Positions 24,436 to 36,142 of a stretch of DNA of 64,000 bases are shown piece by piece. Source of the DNA: Branchiostoma floridae (Eukaryota; Chordata; Leptocardii; Amphioxiformes; Branchiostomatidae); NCBI RefSeq assembly GCF_000003815.2, contig NC_049981.1, positions 6,849,041-6,913,040 on the forward strand, in the 5' to 3' direction. Every line of letters starts with the position of its first letter. The first letter of the stretch is position 1. The translations under genes and the position numbers were made by a program. The notes below the pieces were generated by a model, which saw only the letters and a list, made by a program, of their open reading frames with translations, did not search any database and was not told the origin of the DNA.

Positions 24436-24459
24436 TTGTGTGTGTGTGTGTGTGTGTGT
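24436..24459. repeat. (TG)n microsatellite
   Basis: An uninterrupted TG run beside the start of a LINE tail. Confidence 0.95.
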
Positions 24460-24462
24460 ATT

Positions 24463-24553
24463 GTGTAATATAACCAGCTGCTGCCGCGCCGCGAAGCTGG
24501 TGTGTTACGCCGAACGGCGGTTATACCGGCTATATAGATACAGATACAGAATA
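24463..24553 (+). mobile_element. LINE 3' tail, 5'-truncated copy
   Basis: Matches the LINE at 8195-8340 from its stop codon onward: GTGTAATATAACCAGCTGCT, CGCGAAGCTGGTGTGTTACG, GCGGTTATACCGGCTATATA, then GATACAGATACAGA. It ends at the tandem GATACA tail typical of CR1-like insertions. Confidence 0.75.
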
Positions 24554-26536
24554 GTTTCAAAATCACCCATGTGCGAAAATGGAACACTTCTGCTTAAAAA
24601 TCACTTCTACTAATCACACTTTAGAGAGAAGAAAGAAAGAAGCAGATACTTTACGAATACAATATATTTCACCACGCCTGTACTATGTTTGAAATATAAC
24701 GACTAAATAAAAGGATGCAAATATCCTTGGTCCTATGCAGACCGTACAAGAGCACAGCGGTTTTGCTACAGCGTCTTTACATCTTTAATGGGACGCTTTG
24801 GACGATAGATTATGACAAGTGAATAAATCATCACCGAAATCAGGCTGGTAAGTGCGTTCTGCCCAAGGAAATGCGATATAGCGCCCCCTGTGCGCAAAAG
24901 CGCTGCTTGAGTGATTTTGCGAAGGAAAGCGTTATCTTTGCTTTCCAAAGACTTTCTTCAGGCTGCTGATCCTTCATTTCAAACCTTATCTATTATGATC
25001 ACAGTGTTACAAGGCTTTTACATATTGTATAAGTAGTGATTTGATAGAGATAGCTATTAGAGATACGTGTATATAATGGATGAAATTGTAGCATGAAACC
25101 GTTCCTATTTGTGGTAAGGTGTACGATAAGATCTTGTACTGAGAGAAATTTATTATTCGTGGCCATTAATATTTCCTTCTTTTAAACATCACCAGTGCTG
25201 CCGTTAGTATATCAGAACAGATATGATACCCACTATTTTCTGGAGGCTTTATCCATACATTGTACCTGTCAGTACAATTATAGAGAGTTTTATTTCTAAA
25301 ATTATACCCGAGGGCTAATTCCACGAAATAAGATTAAGGTCATCCAGCACCTAACATTAGTTTATAATCTACTATAATGTACCGCTGTAACGTTTACTAT
25401 TGTAGGGTTTGACTTCTTCTTGGAAGGCAGTGGTTAATGAATTGTCCCGCTTTCTGAAAAATGAGTGGGAAAAATATGAAATTTTGCTGATCCCCAGAAT
25501 GGTTGAAGCTCAGTGGAGTTGAAGCAGCAGTTTGAAATACAATCTGTTTCTTTCAGCCTTGTAGTTAGGGCACTGGCTTATTAAGTAAAGTATTACCTTG
25601 GTCCCTGGAAACAAAGAACAGTCTCTCTTCTTTAATTGTGATATACTCTGACCAGGAATGGCACATTTACTGTTTTGATGCTTCACCGAACATTTTCATT
25701 TCGCATTGTCCTAACAGATCACCCCAGCTCAACGCCCACGGTTTGAAAACCATCCATGCATGCTTGAGTCACGAGAGACAGCAACAAAATCAAATTTTCC
25801 GCAATGGTTCGTGGGTTAGCTCAGTTCAACTTGAACATCAAATAATGGCCATCCGTGAATGGTTTCATCAGGTTGGTACGTCACTGAATAAAGAGACTCT
25901 TTTTACACAGCAATTGCTTTATTCACACCGACGTTTCCGTGACCGTCTGTCACCTTCTTCAGGTCAATTCTGACTGGTTCACATTGTACTGCAGGACAGG
26001 TGCCGCTGCTCACAGCTCAGATGCGGTCACAAAGCGTAAATTATTTACATATGTACAGACAGATCTATGCAAAATATTTACCATACCAAACACTGTAAGT
26101 AATGATCAAAGTATGTAATCGCTGAACGAGAGGTAGTGGATGTCAGTATCATATGAATTTATAATTTTATTGTCAGTTTCGACCCAAGATAATCTTTTCA
26201 TTTTGTCTGGTTAATTTACATTCCATTAATTGTACAAAATGTTTGTTTGATTAAGACTACGCGTGCCAATTGATAAATTGATCTCTCTAGAAAACTGGTA
26301 TTTGAAAAATAATTATATAGCTTCGAAAACATAAACATGTAGATGAAAACTAAAACCTCCCCGTGCTTAATTGGTGGGATATCCCATTAACCCGTGACCT
26401 GCAATGTCCGTCTATTGTCCCGCAAGGCTGATGAATTGCTAATTCCGCCAACTTTGAACTCAACTTCCTGTCACAGCCGGCTAGTCGCAATTCGGATGGG
26501 CCTTCCTTCCTGTCATTGTGCGTGACGTCTCTATAC
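24554..26536. other. Non-genic stretch
   Basis: No exon recognised. A 111-codon plus frame at 25638-25973 has no known domain. Its end (CACCTTCTTCAGGTCAATTC) resembles a phrase common in invertebrate dispersed repeats. Confidence 0.4.
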
Positions 26537-27005
26537 CAGTCTCCACAGGATGCTGGAAAATAGTAAAAATTGGCCAAATATACAGATACCATGCCAGAGG
26601 AGAACATTTTTAGTCTGTATCTACTCTACTAGGCTCCACAGGTCGCTGGAAAAATAGTAGAAATTTGCCAAATAGACAAATAACATCCTTGCGGAGTAAG
26701 CTTGCCGAGTAGTAATGTTTGAAACGGCCGACTAACTTCCCTGACATAGTATCATCTTTGACAGAATGGCTTTTTTTAGACGTTTAGGTCTGTCTGTCTG
26801 TCAACAGCATAACTCTAGAAGCCTTGGATGGATCCTGATGATATTTAGTAGGTGGGTGGGGGTCGGCAAAACGAAGGTCCAATTTGATAATGGGCCCCTG
26901 GCGGCTTGTTAATGTACTGCAGTGGAATCAGACTTTTTTTTAAATATCTCGTTTATCTATTTGGCTAATTTCTACTATTGTTTCAGCGACCTGTGGGGTT
27001 CGGTA
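26537..27005. mobile_element. Inverted-repeat element with a duplicated left end
   Basis: CCACAGGTCGCTGGAAAAAT, followed by AGTAGAAATTTGCCAAATAG, at 26637 is repeated in reverse at about 26947-27000. A further direct copy of the left end lies at about 26546-26600. The middle (GTCTGTCTGTCTGTCAACAG and TGATGATATTTAGTAGGTGG) resembles a dispersed repeat core found in many invertebrates. Confidence 0.7.
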
Positions 27006-28189
27006 CAGGCAGGAAAAACAATACCTGCATACTCGGAGGAAAAATAGAATCTGGTACACGCTGACTCGGGGAGGGTGAATGACCAGGCGAGACGCCATAT
27101 AGTCCTCAGCATTACATTTACATAATGCGTGGGCGAGATTGATTTCTTCTCCATGACTTATTGAAGGATAGCTGACATAGTTTTTCTCATAAAATTTGAA
27201 ACAGTATGATAAACCAGCTGATGATTCCTCTTATATATGGACCCCTGGAGCAACTAATAGAGTAACTAACCATGTGAATACTCTTTGAAAGAGCAATAGA
27301 TATGTATTAATGTAAAACCATAATTATATATGACATGGATTTATTAGGATTTTACCATGGTCAATATTGACCGAAGGAGGCCATATACATAAGATATAAT
27401 GGAAACCATAATTGTGCCCTTTAAGTCCCCGTATTTGGCCCGTATTTCACACATTGGTTATTATATTTCAACGTACAATTTGTTGATATTAATATTTCAA
27501 GATTCGCTCTCTTACGCAGGATCTGTACGGGTCTACTGACGTACGTAAGAGATTATTGACGTTAGACAAATTGACGTTTCACAACATGGCGGATTTTGAG
27601 TGGGCGTTCTATATGGAAACAGGTGGACTTGCAGTATGGGGTGAACTGCATGGGGGCGTGGTTAGCTGAAAGAGACGAGACGGTTGCTGAGTGGGCAAAG
27701 GGCAAGAGTGAAGAGCAAGTGAGGAGCAAGTGAGAGGGCTTCGGTCTTCATGATGGCTTGATCCAAACCAACTCAGCTTTGTTTACCTAGATTGGAGACT
27801 CGGTGTCCATTTGTTACCACAAGACAACCATATCCTACCTAAGCTACGATACCGTTATACTATGCATTGCACTTTACAACCCCTGAAATAAAATTTAATT
27901 CGTTAAATTTTTTCCTTAAATTTTAAATGGCGACTTCCTTAAACAATGCAAAGAAGCATTACAAGGTCACCCTTCGACGTACTTACCGAGGTAAATCGCA
28001 AGGTGGCGCTACCTAGGATGGCAGACGAATGACATCCAACAAGAGAAACAGGCCTTCTCTACAAAGTGCCGTAGACACTAGCAACAGCATATCACAATGA
28101 CTCGATGCATACTACAACTGCACTTGTTTGTCTCAACTCATTAAGGCATTCTTTCATCAAAACCTCTTTCCCACGCCTCAATATCACAA
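27006..28189. other. Non-genic stretch
   Basis: No splice-flanked coding sequence recognised. A GC-richer patch at 27585-27760 has no open frame of note. Confidence 0.35.
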
Positions 28190-28640
28190 TTCTACCTATA
28201 AACTATATCGATCGATTGAGCATGTAATGACCTCAAACAGCTGTATGTCAGAATAATACGACTAGAACAACATACATATACCCCAGCTGATACTAATAGC
28301 AAATATTTGATTATCCAACACTATATCTTATAAGTTTAAATCGGCGACAAAAGATGCTGTTTTAAACAATATCGATCGAAAAAAGACCACAAACAACTGC
28401 ACACACGTTTTAGAACTAATACGGCTAGAACTACACGATCCAGTTGATACTAGAAACAGATATTTGATTATTTTATTCTTTCTTTTCAAACGCTTTACAT
28501 TCCTGCTAACCAACCTGCCAATCAAATCAAATTCGGTAGATAGAACATAGTACAAACAAATGTGTGTCAAAATGATACAGATAGAAGTACACTCTTTACT
28601 CGACACCACACGAAATGTTAATATTTGATTACCTAATACT
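28190..28640. repeat. Tandem array, three ~150-170-base units
   Basis: Each unit ends with a phrase like ATATTTGATTATCCAACAC and carries ACGGCTAGAACTACACGATC or a close variant, then a GATACTAGAAACAGATATTTG-type stretch. The third unit is the most diverged. The minus frame at 28328-28609 is part of the array. Confidence 0.65.
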
Positions 28641-28689
28641 TTCCTAGGTTTATAAAGACCTTTAAACTAAGCCACTTACAGTCTGCCCG

Positions 28690-28893
28690 AGTTATTATAG
28701 CGAGGGTCACGGGGACATTCGATCGGGGGTGAGAGGCGCAAAGTCCGGGTCTAGATCCGGTTTTGCCTAACGCCCCTACATCGGCACGGTACGGACATCT
28801 GCAGTACAGAAAAACACCGCCGCTTCCGTAGGAATATGCCTACATAGAAGTATTGCTTGGCTACTACTGCTGTTGTTTCTTTGATGTTGAAAG
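28690..28893 (+). promoter_or_regulatory. Possible promoter and 5' untranslated exon of the Rab gene
   Basis: A GC-rich patch ends in TGATGTTGAAAG|GTAAGTG, a near-consensus splice donor. The next strong acceptor in the right place is TTTGTTCAG at 32004, ten bases before the Rab ATG. The two could join a noncoding first exon to the coding exon. This is inference from splice signals only. Confidence 0.3.
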
Positions 28894-30314
28894 GTAAGTG
28901 AAATTGAAATAATTGTTTTTATACTTTTTATTTTCATTTTTTGACAACAAAAGTAACGCCCAATACCGACACACGCAGCACAGAAAGATATGGCGACCTT
29001 TGTTTTTAATATTATGTCTACATCGATGTATCTCTCGACTGCTATCGTCCTTGATAAAACGTGTATGTTTAATGTATGGTTTTAAAACGTTCTTAATATA
29101 ACAACCAAATTAGCTGTTGCCAAATACTTCTCAGACATCTTGCAGTCACGTAGAAAAGGTAACATGAATAATATGGACTCCTAAGATTGGCAGTATTAAA
29201 ATGAAGCTTCCTAAATAACGTTACATTTTTTGTGTATGTAAGAAAAATCTGTTCAGAAAGTGACATTTAATCTTTAGTTGAGTAAGGTGCCCTCCTTTTA
29301 CTAAGGACAACTGTTACACAGTTTTATGTTGTGTCGGTGTCTATGACGTAATCGTTGGCTGTACTTTGATCAGTGGTGACGTCATTGTTCGGTTAATGTT
29401 TTCTGTGAGTTGGCCTTCTCGAAACCGTACTGTGACATATGCACGGTAAGGTGGTTAAATATATATCTTATCATCTACACACAGTGCCTAGATTTCCAAT
29501 CTTCCAGTGCTCTTTTTTGTGAATATTTACGTTTAGATTTAATTTGGACTTGAAGGCACACAGCAAGTATAGTAAAATAGGTGAACATACGGTACTGGTG
29601 ATCGTTTTTGGTTGGGGAGGATCATTCGATTCATTTCATTGTATGAGAGTTGTAGACCAATATCTCGTGCATACAATATGTATTCTACAAACACTAACAC
29701 GAGGATATCCACGTATAATTTCCAATAATCTTCATCGATCAGCAACATTAATGACAACGACTAACATTGCTATCATCACAACTTATACATTTACAGACAA
29801 CACACATAAGTGGGCATGGTATAACAATGCATGCCATAACTACACTGTATACTGTGTGTTTCCTGTCACTGGTATATTCAACCCATTGTATGCCTTTTAT
29901 TGTATTATCCAACATGCCAACACTTAACCCAAAATACCGTTCCGCCATCCACTTATACCATACAGCAGACGGCACTTGACCAGGGTTTGTTTACAGTAAG
30001 TCGTAGTTATGACGCAATGTGAGGGCCCGCAAAGGGGATTTGGCGACGCTTAATGGTAAATTTAGGAGTCCGACAGTGTTTAACGTTAAATGTTTACGAG
30101 CATTTATGTACACATTGCTCTAGATTCGGGTATCTCAAGTGGTAAAACTAGGCTGGAGACACAACCGGCCGTTCCGTTGTGGCTTTTGAACAATCCGGCG
30201 TTCGATCACGCTATAGTATACGTATTACTTGCCAATGACGTTTATAGATGACGTGCTATGTGGAGTTTGAGTGAACAAGTACGCTTCATTCACCGACAAC
30301 ATCTAATGCCACTC
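28894..30314. other. Non-genic stretch
   Basis: Overlapping frames on both strands at 29539-29979 show no family signature. If the 5' exon guess is right, this is the first intron of the Rab gene. Confidence 0.35.
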
Positions 30315-30541
30315 CAGCTTTATTAACGGGGTAACCTATATCGATATCGTTTGTTTTTAAAAACATAACAGCGGGGTATTTAGGAATATCAAGTAGAAGG
30401 AAGGCCGTTTTAAACTGCTATGTTTTAAAATTACTCAATTTGAAACGACCGTCCATTGACTTGATTTCCCTGAATACACCGGCTTTTAAAAACAACGGAT
30501 ATTGGTAACCTCGCGGATAATGGTCAACTAGCGTTAACGCT
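30315..30541. mobile_element. Palindromic MITE family C copy
   Basis: GGGGTAACCTATATCG near the left pairs with CGGATATTGGTAACCTCG near the right, ending GTCAACTAGCGTTAACG. The inner arms GGTATTTAGGAATATCAAGT and ACTTGATTTCCCTGAATAC are also inverted. Confidence 0.75.
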
Positions 30542-31012
30542 AAATAAGAGCGGGAGGAGGGGCAACTATTAACATTGAATCAAAATAGCTCGGCACGCCT
30601 CATGGAAAACGCCATGCACACCCTTCAGTACGTGTCGGGTGATACAGGAATCCCATCGCTAACCGGATAGACGTGCTTGTGGGATTACTGCGCTTTGTTT
30701 TGACAGCGGATGATTTGTTAGGAATAAATATCTGCCAAACAACTTAAGCTTGGCTACAGATAGACTGCATTGTTTTGCAGTCATTGATCGATGCAACCGA
30801 AGCTGTTGTTAAGTAAAACTCAATATAAACTTTGAGTTTTATCGAGGCATATTTCATTTTTTCAATGAAAATCTTCATTTTACATATGTAATACACATAC
30901 TGGGTTTAGTACAGGTAACAGCAAAAGAATAGTTGACATATACCTAATATATGTACTGTTAACCTAACACAAGAATGTCAAGCCGGCAGTTCAAGCCGTT
31001 TTTTGTTACTAC

Positions 31013-31064
<52 letters not shown>
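31013..31064. repeat. (TA)n microsatellite
   Basis: About 26 TA units, broken once near the left end. Confidence 0.95.
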
Positions 31065-31068
<4 letters not shown>

Positions 31069-31730
31069 ACTAGTGAAAGCACTGAAAACCTACCTATCCT
31101 GGCACCAAGGACATGTTGTCATGACACTCTCTTTGAGCCAACCATAGGCCGTACACCTGTCGCTATCGATTTTTTATGCTGTTACGCATCAAATAGCTTA
31201 ATCCTGTAACATTTGTGTTCTCCTCCCTCAGTCAAAAACTATACACGCGGTTACTGCACCATTTTTTAATCTCCAGGTTTGTGAGTATTGTGTAACGTTA
31301 CATTACCTCTGTCATTATTGGATCAATCCGTTAACTGTGACTAATGATTTTCTGAATTACAGAAGCTGTGCCGACAGGGTTAGTTTGGGGTTAAAGTGAA
31401 CAACATACTGCGCTCCGACGGCCCCTCCCCACTAGCCGAAAACTGTCGTTTCTGTTGGGTTATAGTCTACATCAGGTCGGTAAAGTATAAGATAGAATAG
31501 AATAGTCTATTTTTGGTGTCTACAACCAAGATTGTTCATATGTGGATTTTGTAGTCTTTCTGCCACTTGATTTTGGTAAGACGTAGCTAATAATACACAG
31601 CTCGGAGAAATGTATACTGATGTATACTCTTGTATTGCTTCTACAGTTGTGTCTATCGTTGAGTCTAGCTTGTTATACATGGATGTTTCCGACGTAATGA
31701 TATAACATGCCTAGTTCAGTCCTATCCCTG

Positions 31731-31952
31731 TAACTTTAGCTCGCCATATTCCGCTAGATAACGTATATCCGTTGTTATACTGGACAGCAATATTTTTTAA
31801 TATTGGCGTAACCCATATCCGTTGTCATGTCAAGCTGTGCACAATATCTTTTAGAAAATATTCCAGTTTGAAACCACCGTCCATAGAAATGATATCCCTA
31901 AATATATCCCCAGTATTGGTTACCACGCAAATAAAGGTGAAGTAGCAATAAC
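31731..31952. mobile_element. Palindromic MITE family C copy, just upstream of the Rab coding exon
   Basis: TAACTTTAGCTCGCC, then ACGTATATCCGTTG at the left; CAGTATTGGTTACCACGC and AAATAAAGGTGAAGTAG at the right. The inner GAAACCACCGTCCATAG arm matches the 35769 copy. It ends about 50 bases before the acceptor of the Rab exon. Confidence 0.7.
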
Positions 31953-32014
31953 TTTTGTAGTGTTTGAGTGACAATTGAGAAAGATTATTTGTCTATTTGT
32001 TCAGGTTTGTGAGG

Positions 32015-32138
32015 ATGAGTAGTCCACGCGAGCGGATGTACAAGGTTGTGATGGTGGGAGACTCCGTGGTGGGGAAAACCAGCTTCATCCTCAGGGTCTG
32101 CAGGGACGAGTTCAAACCCAACCTCAACCCTACTATAG
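32015..32138 (+). CDS. Rab exon 1: start and P-loop
   Basis: Encodes residues 1-41, [10 protein letters not shown] followed by the P-loop GDSVVGKTS, and ends in phase 1 at ATAG|GTATG. Confidence 0.92.
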
Positions 32139-35100
32139 GTATGTTTCGATGGTAACTGTTCGTTTCGCCACAATTTTAGTTCGCCAACGTCATTTCACCA
32201 CAAGGCAAGTAGTTTCGTAGCAAGGCACACGTCGTTTCGCAACAAAGCATAAGTCATTTCGCCACATTTGAATTTTGTTTCTCTAGATTGCCTAATAGAA
32301 AATAGAAATCGTATTCCTAACATTATTTACTATCCACTACCTGCAAAAAGCTTAAGGCCACCATTCCATAAGATCTCACTGGGACCTAAATTAGATTTGT
32401 GCAACTCCTACCTTCAGAATAGGAATGTCATGCAACATGTACAAGTATGACTGAAAACAACAAAACACAAAAATGTACTTTTTTCCTTGAAATTCGTTCA
32501 TCACAATTGCACTGGCAAAGTTCAGGTTGCTGCGCGGTCACAACGAGGTCGCTGCCATAGTAGAATACTCCCACGACCGCTGAGCGAACCAAATATTTGA
32601 TCAACGGATTTTTTAGATTATAAATAATTTTTCAACATATTCATCAGTGTTTTGTTCTCTTTTAAATCATGTGTTTAATATTTCCGATCTTGCATCATGT
32701 TCAGAAAGTAAGATGTTTTTGTTTTGACAATAGAAAACATTCATTCCAATTTTGAAATCAATTGTAACACAAATGTATGTAATCCTGGTCTTTGATCGCC
32801 GTCTAGTTGAATGGGGTTTAGGACGTGCCTTTGTGACAATACGAGCCCTTACTAAGGTTTATCGATCTGTTTTTACTGTAAAGCATTTTGTTCATGCTGG
32901 AAGTCAAACAAGCACATAATCCCTGAAGTCCTCGTCACAAAGCATGAAAATCGATCGGCCGACGAGTCTGAGAGCTCTAAATGACATTTTTGGCAGTAAA
33001 ACGTCCGGTCTCCTGTGACGTTTTTGGCGACGCCTCAAGGGCTAGCCTAACAGAATAGTGTGCGTTTGTCAAGACTTCCCAAAATTCTACACGTATGCCT
33101 GGATTTTTTACGCGCGTGCGAAGAAGCACCATCTGTGTATTTCCTAAGGAATTTTATTTAGAGATCCACCGATCTTCGCAAGTTCTCAAGTCCAATATAA
33201 TAGGGTAGATTTTCAAAAAAACAATACTTGATTTTCTGGCAGGTACGACGACCTTTTAGTGATCAAAAAATATTTTAATGTATCGATAGGAAATTAGGAC
33301 AATAGCAATGTGTAAACTGGAGATTCCATCATAATTTGTCTTTAATATCAGTATTATTTGGTGGAGTGAAATCTCTGTACTGTACCGTCAGTTCATTTTT
33401 ATCCGCGGGTGACCTATATCCGTTGTTATATAAAACTGCAATATTTGTTTTAAAATATTGCAGATTAAAACCACTATCCGTACGGTGAAAGACTTGATAT
33501 CTCTATTTCTATACCAATGGATATAGGTTACCCCACGAATAAAGGTCAACCAGCGTTATGTATGCAACCCTATACCCTTATCAATAAGTGTAGGGGTAAC
33601 AGTATAACCCGGCAGTGCACTAAGCAACCACTAGCAACCACAAAATCATTGTAGAGTAAACCTAAGAACAAAAATGGCGAAGACAAAATTTATAAAATCA
33701 CATCACGCGGTAACCCAATAGGAAGCTGTTTTGTCGCTTTGGGCCACCGTAGTTATCATGACGTCTTCTCCACAGGTGTTGACTCTCAGGTAAAGACGTT
33801 TGACGTGGACGGAGACATGGTGGCGCTTCAGATCTGGGACACGGCGGGGCAGGAAAGGTGATTATAATGCATACCTTATCTATCATTCGCCTTCACATCG
33901 TAAACCATTGTTTGTTGTGACTATGCAATTGCATGGTCCATTGAGTTCTCTCCTGTCGGTACAGGGTGACATTGCAGGAATGTAAGTCAGTCATGTACTG
34001 CAACCCGCAAGTGATTATTAGAAAAGCAAGAACCGGCCTGAATTTCAAAAGTCTCCATCAGAATTATTTAGCATCTAGAAATTAAAAGTATTGGAATCAC
34101 TCACTTACTCTGATCATCAAATGTATACAGTTTTAGGCTGAAATAAGTCCTTTTTTAGCATTTATCTATTTCGCATAGTTCACTATGCATATGCGGGAGA
34201 CAGGATTTCTGGGTAATATGTCAAAGGTGAAAGCCCCATGAACGTAAACATTCCGCGATTTTGCAGGCGCCATCGACAGTGTTATGCAAATTAATTAATG
34301 GTCGAGACGAGATTGTTTTTAATACTTCCAATGAGCTTATGTAGACATAATGGTCCTTTACATTTGACATATTACCCAGGATTCCTGTCACCCGCACATT
34401 TGTACTGAACCCTGCGAAAGGGCTGCTAGCTTTTTTTGTCTCACGATCTTCCCCCTCCCCAAACCAGGTTTAGAAGTATCGCTACGTCATACTTCAGACG
34501 GAGCGATGGCGTCATCCTACTGTATGACGTCACGTATGAAGCGTCATTTCTCAATGTTAGAGACTGGATCACAGCTGTGGAAGTAAGTTCCTTCTTTATT
34601 TATTTAATTCTCTCTTTCGTTCCCTCTTGTACAACATGTATGGAGGTTACCCATAAAAACAAATAAAATGTAAGTTTTGCAGAAGATCCCAGCCTATGCT
34701 GCCTTGACACGGTTTGTCTTCTAAGACAGGGGTACATTAGCTATTTTCCCCCTTTATTCAATTAATATGTACAAGATGACTGTATTAGCACAGAAAGTAC
34801 AGTCTCTGAATACTGTACATTACTTTGTCGACACCAAACTTTCAGGGTCTGACAAACTTGAACTTGTTCTGGTAACAAAATGTTCACCGCGTGGCTGCAG
34901 GTCTATGAACTAGTCTATGTCTAAGTCTATGAACTATTTATTATCCGTAATGATAACTTAACTTTACAGGCGTCATCGTAAAAGCTGTGAACATAAAAGT
35001 ACGGTAAAAAAAATCAGGAATTACAATTCTGTTGATGCAAATCGTTATTGATAGGACGGTGCAGGAAAGAAGCTTCCCATCGTGCTGTGCGGCAACAAGA

Positions 35101-36142
35101 CAGACCTGAGACCGACAGCTGAAAAGTACGGAAAGAAAGTCATATCTACTGAAGCGGGGAAGAAATTAGCGAAGGTGCGAGTCTTTTGATTTCACTTCTC
35201 CCCTAAGGAAATTGAAGTTTTTTCTTCCGTTTCTATAATAAGGAGGATGTATCGTGTGTATGTACTTTTGTTTATATATATACATATATGTATGTGTATG
35301 TGTGTGTACATGTCAGTCTCTGTGCATGTATGGTAGTATGTCTTATAAACTAACTGTCCATGTGTTCATACGACTGTGAATACAAATAGATCAAAGTAGC
35401 CTTACTTTTAATCGGGCTTATCCTTCAACTGACACATTAACTCTGCTCTGCCCCTGCTACTCAGGCAGCAGGAGCCATCTTTTTCGAGACGAGTGCGAAG
35501 GAAGGATCCAACATTCAAGAAGCAGTCTTAGGACTTGCAAGGTGGGTGTCAGATATTGTAAACACTCTGTATACATGTACATGATACATATGTAACACTG
35601 TTCTACATACGTACCAGTCTCTACATTGTTTGTCGGTGTAAAACGGAAAAGATACTGATTTTGAATTATAAGTTTGTTCTAATAATTTCGGTTCTCATTT
35701 AGTTTTTGTTATTTTCACAATAGAGCTGATACATTCTTAGTTTGTCAATGTTTGTTTTTCTCTGTCTGAAACGCTAGCTCACCTTTATCCGTGAGGTGCC
35801 CAATATCCGTTTTACTAGGGATATTAAGTATACATGCAGTGGTTTCAAGCTGTAATAAAAGTATGAAAAATAGTACAATTTGAAACCACCGTCCGTCGAC
35901 TTAATATCCCTAAATACATTTTTAGGGCAAAGTTGAAAGGTTACCTCTCGGTTACCTTACGTGTTTAGTTGCAGTTAGCCTTCGGATGCAATAAAAGTCT
36001 TAAACAATTGTATGATAACAGTGCGTTTGATGATTTGCCTTTCAGGAGCCTCAGACAAGAAGAAGACAGAGAATCCAAAGCTTTAGCCTTACAACTCACC
36101 AACCAAGTCGAGCCTGCAGAGAAGCCCAGTCAGTGTTGTTAA
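32015..36142 (+). CDS. Rab-family small GTPase, RASEF/Rab44/CRACR2A-like (six coding exons)
   Basis: Exons 32015-32138, 33776-33857, 34468-34582, 35055-35174, 35465-35541 and 36046-36142 join in frame into 204 residues, all with GT-AG ends. P-loop GDSVVGKT (residues 15-22), switch II WDTAGQE (~61-67), guanine-base motif NKTD (~120), SAK motif ETSAK (~154) and a C-terminal CC for double geranylgeranylation are all present. [20 protein letters not shown] and SFLNVRDW strongly resemble the Rab domain of the EF-hand 'large Rabs' (RASEF, Rab44, CRACR2A), from knowledge of those families. Its likely job is membrane traffic, switching between GTP and GDP forms. Oddity: the usual Phe after IGVD is Ser here. 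The ATG at 32015 is the first in frame after a likely acceptor at 32004, so an upstream coding exon remains possible. No EF-hand exon is visible. Confidence 0.93.
32139..33775 (+). other. Rab intron 1
   Basis: 1,637 bases. Its start (32160-32262) holds four diverged ~27-base units built on GTCATTTCGCCACAA. A family C palindromic MITE sits at 33385-33557. Nothing coding seen. Confidence 0.75.
33385..33557. mobile_element. Palindromic MITE family C copy in Rab intron 1
   Basis: CGGGTGACCTATATCCGTTG at the left pairs with ATGGATATAGGTTACCCC at the right. The inner TTGCAGATTAAAACCAC arm matches other copies. Confidence 0.75.
33776..33857 (+). CDS. Rab exon 2: switch regions
   Basis: Enters in phase 1 and leaves in phase 2. 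Encodes [13 protein letters not shown] and QIWDTAGQE. The acceptor is TTCTCCACAG. Ser replaces the usual Phe of the Rab motif IGVDF. Confidence 0.93.
34169..34419. mobile_element. MITE with ~60-base inverted ends in Rab intron 2
   Basis: TTTCGCATAGTTCACTATGC, a gcgggagacagg stretch and TGGGTAATATGTCAAAGG at the left are mirrored at the right by TTTGACATATTACCCAGGAT, CTGTCACCCGCACATTTG and GCGAAA. It is 251 bases long. It ends only ~50 bases before the exon 3 acceptor. Confidence 0.85.
34468..34582 (+). CDS. Rab exon 3
   Basis: Phase 2 in, phase 0 out. Encodes [20 protein letters not shown] and [13 protein letters not shown]. The donor is GGAA|GTAAGT. Confidence 0.93.
35055..35174 (+). CDS. 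Rab exon 4: guanine-base motif
   Basis: Exactly 40 codons, phase 0 to phase 0. Encodes [20 protein letters not shown] and [14 protein letters not shown] is the guanine-specificity motif. Confidence 0.92.
35465..35541 (+). CDS. Rab exon 5: SAK motif
   Basis: Phase 0 to phase 2. Encodes [20 protein letters not shown]. The acceptor is GCTACTCAG. Confidence 0.93.
35769..35955. mobile_element. Palindromic MITE family C copy in Rab intron 5
   Basis: AACGCTAGCTCACCTTTATC at the left; the inner arms ACTAGGGATATTAAGT and GACTTAATATCCCTAAAT are inverted around GTGGTTTCAAG. The right end is degraded. Confidence 0.7.
36046..36142 (+). CDS. Rab exon 6: C-terminus
   Basis: Enters in phase 2, encodes a polar tail ([15 protein letters not shown]) and ends PSQCC with the stop TAA at 36140-36142. 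The two terminal Cys residues are the expected prenylation site. Confidence 0.92.

Noticed and set aside
25638-25973. 111-codon plus frame
   Set aside because: The peptide has no known features and its end overlaps a phrase typical of dispersed repeats.
29539-29979. Overlapping frames on both strands with hydrophobic runs
   Set aside because: Chance openings; no exon boundaries, no family motif, and several frames open at once.
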